A stretch of 64,000 nucleotides of DNA from Alphaproteobacteria bacterium (GTDB lineage: Bacteria > Planctomycetota > Phycisphaerae > UBA1845). How positions within the stretch are numbered: position 1 is the first letter of the stretch; every line of letters begins with the position of its first letter. The notes beneath the pieces were generated by a model. The model searched no databases. It was not told where the DNA came from and was given only the letters and a program-made list of their open reading frames with translations. The DNA lies in contig JANQQE010000031.1 in the NCBI GenBank assembly GCA_028285105.1, forward strand, positions 1-64,000. Direction: 5' to 3'. The position numbers and the translations under genes are program-made. This document shows, piece by piece, positions 35,139-44,219 of this stretch.

Positions 35139-37460
35139 GTGTCAAGTGCCTCAACGAACCAGTCTGCAAGTCTATTATCGATTGCCCAGGAGAACGGGCA
35201 ACCTGACAGCGATTCGGGGCTGCGCAAACACACGCGCTACACCTTGGGCATGCGCGTCGAGATCTCAACCGATCCGAGTGCTGGAACGGACGTGCAGTCC
35301 GTGTTGGTACACAACGTCTCTGCCGGTGGCATCGGTGTGTGGACGGAGCGCCAGTTCGCTGTGGGCAGCAATCTTTCCGTACTCGATGTTGAGGGCAGTT
35401 GTTGGATCGACGGAACGGTTCAGCATGCGTCACCCGGAGTCCATGGCTATCTCGTGGGCATTCAGTTTGCGGAAAATCTGTCAACCCTCGACGGTATTGA
35501 CGGGCAAAGTGATTCGGCGGAAAAACAAAGTCCATTCAATGAACTGGCGGCATCACAAACCGCAAAGAGTTCACGATCCGCTCTTTGCCTGCCGCTGACG
35601 TTGGCCCGCATCTTGAAGGGCGGAATCATCGGAACGGTTATAGCAGCTGGTGTCTACCTTGGGCTGTTCATCCTGGATTTTGAGATATTCCCCAGCGAAA
35701 TCGCGATCGGTTTCGGAGGGGCGATCCTCATCGGTGCAAGTTTGAGCATGATCGGTGTGCGACGTGAACGTCGCTTTTTGGAAGGCATCAGCGCAGCCAT
35801 CAATGCGCTGGCTGAAGACGAATCGATTGAAGACCTGCCCGCCGCGCCGACGACCTGCCACAACGCCATCAACCGCAGCATTCAGAAACTGGGCAACCAC
35901 CACCGACAGAAAAATGTTGAAAGTCGCATTCAACGCCAGGCGAATCTTGAACTCGAGGAAGTCAAGTCGGGCATTCTTTCAATCGTTTCATATGACATTT
36001 GTCAGCCGCTCAACGCGATTCAGCAACATGCTGAGGTTTTGCGCGAAGAAGTCGATTCGCTCTCGCGCGAGAGTCGCCTCGATTTGATCGAAACGATCGC
36101 GCAGCAGAGCACCAGTATCGCCCAACAAATCGGTGACCTGGAAGAATTGCAACGTCTTGATAAAGAGACCCACGAATCAGCAGAAACGTTCGGTACTGCG
36201 TGTTGTCTCGAAGATGCCATTGCAGAATCCGTAGCGAGTTTCGAGGCGTTGGCGGAGTCACGATCGATTGGCCTGCGTCTCGATTGCCCGACGTCGCTTC
36301 CGCCAGCTCTTGCCGATGCAGACAAGATTTCGCGCGCGCTTCGGCGATTGATGTCCAACGCCATCGCAGGCACGCCCACCGGCGGATCGGTCCAGGTCAA
36401 TGTCGAAGAACGTCCGTGCGAGTTGGTGGTTTCCGTCGCCGACAACGGCGCAGGCATTCCTCGCGAACGTTGGGGTGCTGCTTTTGACCGGGCTGCAATC
36501 GCCGATGCCTCCGATGAAGCAAAGTTTGAACCGCGCGTGGGATTGGGTTTGTACATCGCCCGCCGCATCGTGGAGTCATACCAGGGACGCATCTGGCTGG
36601 ACAGTGAGTTGGAAAATGGGGCTGTGGTCTACTTCGCGATTCCGACCATCGACACGACGGCTGACGAACCCGTTTCGATCGAACCGTTTGCGGGCAACTG
36701 TCGCGTGGTGGTTTGCGACTCCGATCCGGAATTGGCTTCGATGATGGCCCAGGCGCTGCGTCAGCAGAACTACCATGTGTCCATCGCCCATTGCGGTTCG
36801 CGACTCGTCGATCTGCTTGATCGCGAACCGTTCGATGTTGTCCTGACCGATGTGCAACTTCCCGACATGAGTACGAGCGAACTTTTGACCGCACTCCATG
36901 GCCGCCGAGACATGGGATTCGCAACGATTCTGCACAGCTTTGAAGACGGTTTGGAAAGTGCCCATCGCATGCCCATCGTAGCCTACCTGCATCGGCCAGC
37001 CGACCGCCGTCGGTTGTATGAAGCCGTCGCGCTGGCTGCCAAACGACGACTTGCGACCGGTCAAACGATTTTCCTTCTCGAACACGGTTCTGTGGAAACG
37101 CGGAGACTGCGTGGTGCGATGGAAGAAGCTGGTCACGTCGTAGTGTCCTGCGGAACCATGAAGGATCTGTCGCGACTGCTCCGCTGCTACCGCTGCGACA
37201 GCTACATCGTTCCGCAAGCGGCGGTCCGAGGCGATTGGGGCGAAGTGTTGAAGATTCAGGGACACGACGGTGACGCTGGGGCGATGATGGGAGGCATTCA
37301 GCCGATCGTTCTCGTAGATGAAGTTCGCAAGAGTGAACGGGGCGTCAGCGATCAATTCGGGATCAAAGTTGTGGCATATCGGCCGGGCTTTGAATCTGAC
37401 GTTGTCGCTTCTCTGGAACCCGAGCGGGCTGATCAGGCTGAACTTGTGGGGGCACCATAA
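35139..37460 (+). CDS. PilZ-domain membrane hybrid kinase lacking the phospho-acceptor His
   Basis: A 773-aa signalling protein; the GTG start follows AAGGGAG by 8 nt. An N-terminal PilZ domain has both c-di-GMP motifs, RKHTR (about residue 28) and NVSAGGIG (about 58). Two hydrophobic helices sit at about 168-215. The dimerisation helix reads LSIVSYDICQPLNAI: in HisKA the position after Ser is the phosphorylated His, here Tyr (codon TAT). The HATPase domain is otherwise complete (MSNAIAGTP, DNGAGIP, GLGLYIARRIVE). A receiver domain follows with Asp in VVLTDVQLPD, and a second degenerate receiver-like segment to the end. So c-di-GMP may modulate ATP binding or partner contact rather than autophosphorylation. 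Confidence 0.85.
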   Translation: MSSASTNQSASLLSIAQENGQPDSDSGLRKHTRYTLGMRVEISTDPSAGTDVQSVLVHNVSAGGIGVWTERQFAVGSNLSVLDVEGSCWIDGTVQHASPGVHGYLVGIQFAENLSTLDGIDGQSDSAEKQSPFNELAASQTAKSSRSALCLPLTLARILKGGIIGTVIAAGVYLGLFILDFEIFPSEIAIGFGGAILIGASLSMIGVRRERRFLEGISAAINALAEDESIEDLPAAPTTCHNAINRSIQKLGNHHRQKNVESRIQRQANLELEEVKSGILSIVSYDICQPLNAIQQHAEVLREEVDSLSRESRLDLIETIAQQSTSIAQQIGDLEELQRLDKETHESAETFGTACCLEDAIAESVASFEALAESRSIGLRLDCPTSLPPALADADKISRALRRLMSNAIAGTPTGGSVQVNVEERPCELVVSVADNGAGIPRERWGAAFDRAAIADASDEAKFEPRVGLGLYIARRIVESYQGRIWLDSELENGAVVYFAIPTIDTTADEPVSIEPFAGNCRVVVCDSDPELASMMAQALRQQNYHVSIAHCGSRLVDLLDREPFDVVLTDVQLPDMSTSELLTALHGRRDMGFATILHSFEDGLESAHRMPIVAYLHRPADRRRLYEAVALAAKRRLATGQTIFLLEHGSVETRRLRGAMEEAGHVVVSCGTMKDLSRLLRCYRCDSYIVPQAAVRGDWGEVLKIQGHDGDAGAMMGGIQPIVLVDEVRKSERGVSDQFGIKVVAYRPGFESDVVASLEPERADQAELVGAP

Positions 37461-37678
37461 GGCGCAAATCGCGAGCAGGAGCAAAAGCGGCTGCGTCCCA
37501 ACCGCCACTTCCACAATCCCACCCATTTCCCTGCCGCACACCGCCAATCCGCCCCCCAGAGCCCGGAATGGGCAATACTGCACTCGCAACTCAGGATTCT
37601 GCACACCCAATTCAGAATTCAAATTGTGTCGGAAGTTATGTGCCTTTGAATCTGCGTCTTGCGGCGGTGATACTTTGG

Positions 37679-37697
37679 TGATATATTAAGTATATCA
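37679..37697 (+). promoter_or_regulatory. Palindromic operator upstream of the SPFH-Arc pair
   Basis: TGATATA-TTAAG-TATATCA is a perfect inverted repeat (7-bp arms, 5-nt spacer) in AT-rich DNA 26 nt before the SPFH start codon. It overlaps the likely promoter, with the ribosome site AAGGAG just downstream. GntR/YtrA-type or ribbon-helix-helix repressors bind such sites; the Arc-like protein two genes on is one candidate, a regulator elsewhere another. Confidence 0.65.
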
Positions 37698-37723
37698 TAT
37701 CAATACTTCAAGGAGACACCTCG

Positions 37724-38617
37724 ATGACCAAAGAACGATCCATCAAAACTGCAAACGGATGGCCTACACTTTTCATCCTCTTAGCGGTCTTCCTTGTGGA
37801 CGCCTACGCGATCTATCTGCCGATTCGAAGGCTCGCGGATGGCGGATTCGATGCGGGATGGCTCGCGTTGCTTATTGCCGCAGGGCTTGGGTTCATCGTT
37901 TGGACGATCCTGATGTGCGGTTTTTTTACGCTTCAGCCCAACATGTCAGCCGTCTTGCTTCTTTTTGGGAAGTACAAGGGGACGACGCGGGAGGAGGGAT
38001 TCCGCTGGGCGAATCCGTTCTTGACGAAGCAAAAGGTTTCGCTGCGGGCTCACAACCTCAACGGCGAAAAGCTCAAGGTGAACGACCGCAACGGTAATCC
38101 CATTGAGATTGCGTTGGTCGTGGTCTGGCGGGTGGCAGACACGGCTGAGGCGGTGTTCGATGTTGAAGACTTTGAACACTACGTTGCGATCCAAAGCGAA
38201 TCGGCGCTGCGGCATCTGGCGACGAAGTATCCGTACGACACCGGTGAGAGCGACGAAGAACTTTCGTTACGCGGTTCAATCGACGAAGTGTCCAACGATT
38301 TGCAGGAAGAGCTGGCAGAACGATTGTCGAAAGCCGGGGTCATCATCGACGAAGCCCGTCTCAGTCACCTTGCCTATGCCCAGGAGATTGCAGGCGCGAT
38401 GCTCCAACGTCAACAAGCCGAAGCCATCGTGGCTGCGCGGCGACGAATTGTCGATGGGGCAGTGGGGATGGTTGAGATGGCCCTCGAAAAACTGGAAGAA
38501 CACGACACTGTCAAACTCGACGACGAACGAAAAGCGACAATGGTCAGTAACCTGTTGGTCGTGTTGTGCGGTGAGAAAGCCGCACACCCGGTCGTCAATG
38601 CCGGTTCGCTGTACTAG
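37724..38617 (+). CDS. SPFH-domain (stomatin/flotillin-like) membrane protein
   Basis: A membrane-microdomain scaffold-type protein of 297 aa. Two N-terminal hydrophobic helices (about 14-35 and 46-68) precede the SPFH domain: [76 protein letters not shown] and [50 protein letters not shown], the last part a charged coiled coil. It is followed 78 nt later by a small Arc-type DNA-binding protein, an arrangement I have seen recurrently for this SPFH subtype. Molecular role not established. Confidence 0.88.
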   Translation: MTKERSIKTANGWPTLFILLAVFLVDAYAIYLPIRRLADGGFDAGWLALLIAAGLGFIVWTILMCGFFTLQPNMSAVLLLFGKYKGTTREEGFRWANPFLTKQKVSLRAHNLNGEKLKVNDRNGNPIEIALVVVWRVADTAEAVFDVEDFEHYVAIQSESALRHLATKYPYDTGESDEELSLRGSIDEVSNDLQEELAERLSKAGVIIDEARLSHLAYAQEIAGAMLQRQQAEAIVAARRRIVDGAVGMVEMALEKLEEHDTVKLDDERKATMVSNLLVVLCGEKAAHPVVNAGSLY

Positions 38618-38695
38618 CCGGCTCACCATACCAACTGAGCGAGTCGATCCAGCGTTTGAACCCAGCCGATTCTTTGGAGCTGCCAGGAAGGCGCA

Positions 38696-38887
38696 ATGGC
38701 CGAAAAGAAATCGATCCTGTTGAGACTCCCGCCTGAGCTTTGGGCGGAGGTCAAACGTTTTGCAGACGCGGAACTGCGAAGCGTCAACGGTCAGATTGAG
38801 TACATTCTGCGCGAAGCGATAAAGGACCGCACGGGGAAAGACGCAGGCGCAGATGCATCGGATTCAAACAGGAATGACGATGCGTGA
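38696..38887 (+). CDS. Arc-family ribbon-helix-helix protein
   Basis: A 63-aa protein with the RHH pattern: a beta strand KKSILLRLPPELWAEVKRFADAELRSVNGQIEYILREAIKDR, where strand residues alternate and the two helices match Arc/MetJ. A polar Asp/Ala-rich tail follows. It lies directly after the SPFH gene and is probably co-transcribed; it could autoregulate through the TGATATA palindrome upstream, or alternatively help regulate SPFH assembly. The ribosome site GGAAGG precedes the ATG. Confidence 0.85.
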   Translation: MAEKKSILLRLPPELWAEVKRFADAELRSVNGQIEYILREAIKDRTGKDAGADASDSNRNDDA

Positions 38888-39299
38888 AGTTGTTTGCCAA
38901 ATATCAACAATTATCAAATATCAAGTGGGATGGCCAAAGCAGGTTGGATGTTCTGAGCCCACAAGGAATGTGTGAGTAAAAATAAGTTGGGCGAGCCCGT
39001 CGCTCCTCCTCCATTCGACGAGCCCGCCGCTTTATCTGGCGACGGACGATAACGCTGCATACCGACCAGTTGATTTGTAGACGAGCATCCTAACGGAATT
39101 GATTTGGGATTTCACGTCCGAATTACATCGAAAAATTGATTGCATGTTATCGGTCTATTTCTGCGCAATCGATACAATCGTTACAATGTGAATCTTCACT
39201 ACGCTTGATGCCGCAGTGACTTGTGCAAGCGGTCCGGTCACAACGCAAATTCGATTCCCGAATCAAGCAGTCTTCGAAACGATATTAATTTACTGTTTC
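38888..39299. other. 412-nt intergenic region, no gene recognised
   Basis: Lies between the Arc gene and the 3' end of the citryl-CoA-lyase-like gene. A near-repeat GCGAGCCCGTCGCT/ACGAGCCCGCCGCT occurs at about 38992-39033. Most of the rest is AT-rich and non-coding in appearance. Confidence 0.5.
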
Positions 39300-40088
39300 T
39301 CAACCGTGCTTATCAACGCTGCGTTTCGCCGGGCCGTCGTACTCGCTCCTATAAGGATCAATATTGCGCATTTTCTTTTCGCGGATCATTTCTTCCCTTG
39401 CTTGTGCGATCAGTCCCGGGATGCGAGCGATCATAAAGAGACCGTTCATCACATCTGGCTCAAATCCCATTTCGAGTAACACAGCACTGGTCGCGCCGTT
39501 GATGTTTATGGGCAAGGTCTTGCCCAATTGCCTGGCCAGGCCGGCTTCGATGAGACGGCAGGTTTCAACAAATCTGCCACAAACGCCCGCTTGTCCTGCC
39601 AGTTCGAACAAACGCGGGGTACGCGGGTCGGCACGGTGCATTGGATGTCCAAACCCTGCGACGCGGTAGTTGCGGGTGCGGTATTCGCTCAGCACTTTCG
39701 CAGTCGCGTCTTCGAGTGAAATGGAATCAGTCTCGGCGCGTTCGGTTATTTCGAGAATCGCTCTGGCGCAATCTTCAATCGCGCCGCCGTGGTAACGATT
39801 GATGTTGAGTACACCGGCAGCGACACAGGCATTCAGCGGCGCCCCCGTCGACGCAGCCAAACGCGCACTGTTGACTGATGGGGCGGTGGGCCCATGATCG
39901 ATCGATGAAACGATCATCGCGGTGATCAGTTTTCCAACGGCGGGACTGGGCAAATCGCCTCGAAAGAGCAAATAGATGGCTTGGCCGAAATCGACGCTGC
40001 CCATCAATTCCTCAATGGGGTAACCGCGCAACAGGATTTCGTTCGGTTTGGTGGAAGTGATTGCCGTTTTGAACGGAGGCGTTTTCAT
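39300..40088 (-). CDS. Short citrate-synthase-fold protein, citryl-CoA lyase-like
   Basis: A 262-aa member of the citrate synthase superfamily, far shorter than citrate synthase (about 430 aa) and close to stand-alone citryl-CoA lyase or the C-terminal part of ATP-citrate lyase. It shows both His regions, SSIDHGPTAPSVNSARLAAS and GFGHPMHRADPR, and the Gly-rich NRYHGGAIEDC. The position of the catalytic Asp (N-x-D-G in relatives) reads PININGATSAVLLEMGF, that is Asn, codon AAC. Then the typical FMIARIPGLIAQAREEM. Activity may therefore be altered. No citrate-pathway genes are adjacent; divergent from the PTPS gene. Confidence 0.8.
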   Translation of the reverse strand: MKTPPFKTAITSTKPNEILLRGYPIEELMGSVDFGQAIYLLFRGDLPSPAVGKLITAMIVSSIDHGPTAPSVNSARLAASTGAPLNACVAAGVLNINRYHGGAIEDCARAILEITERAETDSISLEDATAKVLSEYRTRNYRVAGFGHPMHRADPRTPRLFELAGQAGVCGRFVETCRLIEAGLARQLGKTLPININGATSAVLLEMGFEPDVMNGLFMIARIPGLIAQAREEMIREKKMRNIDPYRSEYDGPAKRSVDKHG

Positions 40089-40227
40089 GATCTTGCCAGT
40101 ATGACCGAAACGTCGAGTGCATTCCAGAGTTGCTCAATTGGGCTTCCCAATCTTTCGAATCGTTTGGCTTCCGGCTCGACGCCACAATCACAAGCCGTAG
40201 AATCATGATGTGTATAGCGATCTGATC

Positions 40228-41016
40228 ATGGAATTGACGCGCGAAGTGCGGTTTTCGCTGACCGAAGTTGCCGCCAACACCAAACCGCGAAACTCGTGGG
40301 CAGGTTGGCCAGCATCCGATCGGTTGGCGCCGTATCTGCTGTTACGCGTGACCGTGCGCGGTGTGGTCGATCGACGGACCGGTTATTTGTGCAACATCGT
40401 TACACTCGATCGAGCCGTTCGCGACGTGGCGATCCCGTTGATGCGTGAAACCAATCAACGCGATCTGGCGAACGGTGCGACCCACGAAGAAGTGTTGCGA
40501 CACATCATTCGCCCGCTCGAAGACGTCATGCCCGAAGGCGCGGAATTGATTCGACTCGAATTGCGAGCGACGCCATTCCTGGCGTACACTTGGAACAAAG
40601 GGAATTCAGAGATGGTTCAAATCACCCAATCATTTGAGTTTGCTGCCGCCCATCGCTTGCACTGCGCAGACTTAAGCGATGAGGAAAACCGACGCATATT
40701 TGGCAAGTGTACCAACCCGAATGGGCATGGGCATAACTATGTTGTTGAAGTGACGGTCGGAGGCGAACCGGATGCGAAATCCGGTATGTTGCTTGGAGTT
40801 GATCGGCTGGAACGAATCGTGAATGAACGCGTGATCGATGTGTTCGATCACAAACATTTGAATCTCGACTGTGCTGACTTTGCAGAGACGAATCCCAGCG
40901 TGGAAAACATCACCCGAGCGATTTGGAATCGTCTAAACGGCGCGTTTGATCCCGTGACTTTGAAAAAAGTCCGCGTGTACGAAACGCCAAAGACGTACGC
41001 CGAGTACTGCGGTTAA
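40228..41016 (+). CDS. Two-domain 6-pyruvoyl-tetrahydropterin synthase-family protein
   Basis: A tandem PTPS fold of 262 aa from the ATG at 40228. The N-terminal half (about 1-115: LTREVRFSLTEVAANTK, YLLLRVTVRGVVDRRTGYLCNI) keeps the T-fold strand pattern but has no zinc His residues. The C-terminal half is complete: FEFAAAHRLHC (zinc His), FGKCTNPNGHGHNYVVEV, then LLGVDRLERIV, FDHKHLNLD and ETPKTYAEY. The motif Cys-x5-HGH is that of PTPS-II (tetrahydrobiopterin type), while QueD has Cys-x3-HGH. So folate, biopterin or queuosine use is open; queG and qng1 nearby are suggestive only. Confidence 0.87.
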   Translation: MELTREVRFSLTEVAANTKPRNSWAGWPASDRLAPYLLLRVTVRGVVDRRTGYLCNIVTLDRAVRDVAIPLMRETNQRDLANGATHEEVLRHIIRPLEDVMPEGAELIRLELRATPFLAYTWNKGNSEMVQITQSFEFAAAHRLHCADLSDEENRRIFGKCTNPNGHGHNYVVEVTVGGEPDAKSGMLLGVDRLERIVNERVIDVFDHKHLNLDCADFAETNPSVENITRAIWNRLNGAFDPVTLKKVRVYETPKTYAEYCG

Positions 41017-41030
41017 TTGGAGTATTGCGG

Positions 41031-41537
41031 CTAGCCGCTAGGTGCTGACGACAATGCCGCGACCGCCAGTCGCACTGCCTCATCGGGCGTACTCGCCTTG
41101 ATGACGTCCTCATGAACGTCCCACGACCCCAGACCGATGACCGTTTTTCCCAGTCGAAGCGCGTAGGCGATCTCTGAAAGCGTTCCGAATCCGCCGCCAA
41201 CGGCAATATACGCCATCGCGCTGTTGACGATGACGCTGTTGCGGGATTCACCCAATCCGGTGGCGATGGACAGGTCGAGGTAATCGTTGCCATCGTGGGT
41301 GTCGTTGGATGGGAGAATGCCCACGACGATCTGCCTGCAACCTGTATCGGCGTCGCCTAGCGCATCGCGAAATCCACGAGCGGTTTCGCGCATCACGCCC
41401 TCGAGCCCCCCGCAAATGATCGAACAGCCGGCGCGGGCGAGCAATCGACCGACTTCGTGGGCCTGCTGGTTGGTGCGGTCTGATTCTGTCCCTGCACCAA
41501 TGACGCCAACGAGGTTTCGATTCAGCCGATGCTTCAT
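41031..41537 (-). CDS. SLOG/LOG-family protein (TIGR00725-like)
   Basis: A Rossmann-like protein of 168 aa related to lysine-decarboxylase-like cytokinin phosphoribohydrolases (LOG). Features: VGVIGAGTESDRTNQQAHEVGRLLARAGCSIICGGLEGVMRETARGF and the GGGFGTLSEIAYALRLGKTVIGLG nucleotide-binding motif (usual PGGxGTxxE here reads GGGFGTLSE). It probably binds a nucleotide-like ligand. The gene overlaps nothing but starts 4 nt from the dodecin stop, so the two form an operon. Confidence 0.87.
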   Translation of the reverse strand: MKHRLNRNLVGVIGAGTESDRTNQQAHEVGRLLARAGCSIICGGLEGVMRETARGFRDALGDADTGCRQIVVGILPSNDTHDGNDYLDLSIATGLGESRNSVIVNSAMAYIAVGGGFGTLSEIAYALRLGKTVIGLGSWDVHEDVIKASTPDEAVRLAVAALSSAPSG

Positions 41538-41541
41538 GGCG

Positions 41542-41748
41542 CTAATCGTCAATGACGAAAGTGACTTTCATGTTGACGCGGTAAGAGCAAATCTTTCCGT
41601 CCTTGACGTCAACTTTCATTTCATTCACCCAGGCGCCGCTGATATTCTTGAGTGTTTTACTGGCGCGGGTGATTCCGACGTCCATCGCGTCCGCAAAGCT
41701 CTTGTCGGAACTGGCTGAGATTTCGGTTATCTTGGCAACTGACGACAT
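41542..41748 (-). CDS. Dodecin (flavin-storage dodecamer)
   Basis: A 68-aa protein that assembles into a hollow dodecamer binding flavins. Start: the ATG preceded by AAGGAGATACACA; a longer in-frame ATG at 41775 has no ribosome site. It reads VAKITEISASSDKSFADAMDVGITRASKTLKNISGAWVNEMKVDVKDGKICSYRVNMKVTFVID, with the conserved helix and the Trp of the flavin-stacking position. First gene of a two-gene minus-strand unit. Confidence 0.93.
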   Translation of the reverse strand: MSSVAKITEISASSDKSFADAMDVGITRASKTLKNISGAWVNEMKVDVKDGKICSYRVNMKVTFVIDD

Positions 41749-42091
41749 TGTGTATCTCCTTGTTGTGGACTTCATGACCTATAAACCTTTGCTATGTTGA
41801 GCATGATAGCACGTTTCAGATGAAGATGCGTTTGGTTTATGTCGAATGTGTGTCGTCATGAAACCTTGAACCTTGCAACGCCTTGGCGATACAATCGTGC
41901 AGGTTTAATTTCGTGGCGTGGCGCGATCTCGCGCACCGTCATTTTGTTGCGAATCACTGTCATGGCTGCCAACGCCGGGCAACGCTGGCGGCAAACCTAA
42001 GCGATTCGAAATCAAGCTTTTGGAGTTTATTCGGAATCGTCGCGCCGCGTTGGCGGAACGACATGGATTCCGCTCAGGAGGAGAACAGCAA

Positions 42092-44035
42092 GTGCGAGAC
42101 CGCATCAATTCGTGCAGCGTCGTGGCTTATGGTTTTTGTGTTGCGACAGCTGTTGTAGCGCTGACCAACGTTGAAGCGTTTGCTGCGCTGCCAACCGGTA
42201 CAACGCTCGAAGATTTTTTCATGCCCGGAACGCAACCGGGTATCGGAAAAGGTGCCGACCTGCAAGAACCCCTGGCTGGGGCTTTCGAGCAGTGCATTTT
42301 ATGCCACCAAGCCGGATCTCCAACGGTTACGTTTGATGAAACGACAGCCCCTTTCGATCGATGGGCTGCAAGCATGATGGGCCAAGCCGCCCGCGATCCG
42401 ATCTTCTATGCGGCGCTCGCCATTGCTGAGCAAGATGCGGACTTTGCGGGCGCGTATTGCCTTCGTTGTCACACGCCAACGGGATGGGCCGAAGGGCGCG
42501 TGGCTGGCCCGGGAATGACCGACGGTTCGGCAATGACCGGCAAAGACTTTGACGGTGTTTCATGTTCGATTTGCCACCGAATGGTCGATCCTGTTTACAA
42601 ACCCGGTGTCAGTCCAGCCGTGGATTCGGGGATTCTTGCGAGCGTAACCGGTGGCGTACCAGTAAATCCCGGCTCGGGACAGTATATTTTTGATCCGATC
42701 GATCGCCGCCGTGGGCCTTACGATCTGGTGGCGGATCATGGCGGGTTCTTCCCGTACCACGATTTTGAGATTTCGCCGTTTCATCAAACGTCTGCGCTTT
42801 GTGCGACGTGTCACGATGTCAGCAACCCGCTGTTCACCAAGCAGCCCGACGGTTCGTACGCACTAAATGATCTCGATGCTGAACATCCAACACAGGACAA
42901 GTTCGATCAATTCCCGGTCGAGCGAACGTACAGCGAATGGGCACAGAGTTCGTTCGCGCTTTCTTCGATCAATATGGGCGGACGATTCGGCGGGAATCTG
43001 CCGGCAGTCAGTTCATGCCAGGATTGCCACATGGAGGACACGACGGGTGACGGGTGCCGCTTCCCGCCGACCTTCACGCGTACCGATCTTGCACAGCACA
43101 ACTTCAACGGTGCGAACAGTTGGGTGCTAAGCGCGGTGCGCCATCTGTATCCGGACAATGAGACCGGTCTTTCTGCGCAAAGCGTTACCGATTCGATTGC
43201 AAGAAACGAGTCGATGCTCGTCCGTGCTTCGGATTTGGAAACGTATGTCGATGGCGACACGTTGACGGTTCGGATCATCAACTTCAGTGGGCACAAACTG
43301 CCGACCGGTTATGGCGAAGGTCGGCGCATGTGGATTAACGTTCGATTCTTTGACGAAACCGATGCGCTTGTTGCCGAGCGTGGGGCGTACGATGTAACGT
43401 CGGCAGGTTTGACGACGGCTGACACGAAGGTCTATGAAGTGAAGCACGGCCTCGACGCGGAAATGGCTAATTCGACCGGGCTGCCGATTGGCGAATCGTT
43501 CCACTTTGCGCTCAACAACGAGGTACTGCTGGACAATCGCATCCCACCGTTGGGATTTATCAACACAAATTTCGAATCGATTCAAGCCGAACCGGTTGGG
43601 TACGCCTATGCCGATGGGCAGAACTGGGATGACACCGATTACACGATTCCACCGACTGCCGTCAGTGTCGAGGTGGCGGTGTATCACCAGACAACGTCAA
43701 AGGAATACATCGAGTTCCTGCGAGACACCAACACGACGAATACGGCTGGCGATCTTGCGTACGATATGTGGGAGATGTTCGGAAAGAGTGCGCCGGTGGA
43801 AATGGATTTCGTGTCGCGCGATTTGTTTATCGCGGGCGATGGTGACGGTGATGGCGACATCGATGTGGACGATCTGCCGGCATTCGTAGATTGCATGGCC
43901 GGTCCGGATGCTCCTCCTGCACCGCTGGATGCCAATTGGGATTCGCAGGATTGCCTCGACGTGTACAACTTTGACGTCGATACCGACGTGGACCTAGAGG
44001 ACTTCACCGCGATGATGGATTCGGTCGAACCCTAG
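42092..44035 (+). CDS. Secreted pentaheme c-type cytochrome with dockerin-like tail
   Basis: Extracytoplasmic multiheme protein of 647 aa. GTG start 10 nt after AGGAGG; signal peptide to about EAFAALP. Five heme-attachment motifs: CILCH, CLRCH, CSICH, CATCH and CQDCH, spread over about 40-310, in the arrangement of cytochrome c554-like proteins. The middle (about 340-560) is beta-sandwich-like with GHKLPTGYGEGRRMWI, a pattern that also occurs in planctomycete cytochrome-family proteins. The C-terminus has EF-hand/dockerin-like repeats GDGDGDIDVDDLPAF and DVDTDVDLEDF. Probably electron transfer at the cell surface; reductant and acceptor unknown. A longer in-frame extension upstream to 41918 is unlikely. 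Confidence 0.9.
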   Translation: MRDRINSCSVVAYGFCVATAVVALTNVEAFAALPTGTTLEDFFMPGTQPGIGKGADLQEPLAGAFEQCILCHQAGSPTVTFDETTAPFDRWAASMMGQAARDPIFYAALAIAEQDADFAGAYCLRCHTPTGWAEGRVAGPGMTDGSAMTGKDFDGVSCSICHRMVDPVYKPGVSPAVDSGILASVTGGVPVNPGSGQYIFDPIDRRRGPYDLVADHGGFFPYHDFEISPFHQTSALCATCHDVSNPLFTKQPDGSYALNDLDAEHPTQDKFDQFPVERTYSEWAQSSFALSSINMGGRFGGNLPAVSSCQDCHMEDTTGDGCRFPPTFTRTDLAQHNFNGANSWVLSAVRHLYPDNETGLSAQSVTDSIARNESMLVRASDLETYVDGDTLTVRIINFSGHKLPTGYGEGRRMWINVRFFDETDALVAERGAYDVTSAGLTTADTKVYEVKHGLDAEMANSTGLPIGESFHFALNNEVLLDNRIPPLGFINTNFESIQAEPVGYAYADGQNWDDTDYTIPPTAVSVEVAVYHQTTSKEYIEFLRDTNTTNTAGDLAYDMWEMFGKSAPVEMDFVSRDLFIAGDGDGDGDIDVDDLPAFVDCMAGPDAPPAPLDANWDSQDCLDVYNFDVDTDVDLEDFTAMMDSVEP

Positions 44036-44041
44036 ATCCGA

Positions 44042-44097
44042 AGGGTCCGCTGTGCGGACCGGTTGTTCAATCCGAAATGGTCCGCACAGCGGACCCT
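44042..44097. repeat. Nested palindrome pair GGTCCGC-GCGGACC
   Basis: AGGGTCCGCTGTGCGGACC (44042-44060) and its exact reverse complement (44079-44097) are separated by 18 nt. Each arm is itself a hairpin GGTCCGC-NNN-GCGGACC. It sits right after the cytochrome stop. It looks like a dispersed intergenic repeat unit of the genome rather than a standard terminator. Confidence 0.75.
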
Positions 44098-44115
44098 ACA
44101 GATGAATTAAATTCC

Positions 44116-44148
44116 ACGACCCATGCCGTTTGCGGCTGGGTCGTTTTT
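44116..44148 (+). terminator. Rho-independent terminator after the cytochrome gene
   Basis: ACGACCCA pairs with TGGGTCGT (8 bp), continued by GCCG/CGGC around a TTTG loop, then TTTTT. About 80 nt after the cytochrome stop and 70 nt before the dehydrogenase start. Confidence 0.85.
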
Positions 44149-44219
44149 CATTTGTGGCAATACTGCGTTACACTTCGGAAAGTCTCGTATCTTCAAACTT
44201 ATTCGACGAGGGATTGAAT

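Noticed and set aside
36576-37622. 348-aa minus-strand frame over the PilZ kinase
   Set aside because: It overlaps the receiver domains of a well-supported gene and shows no protein features of its own.
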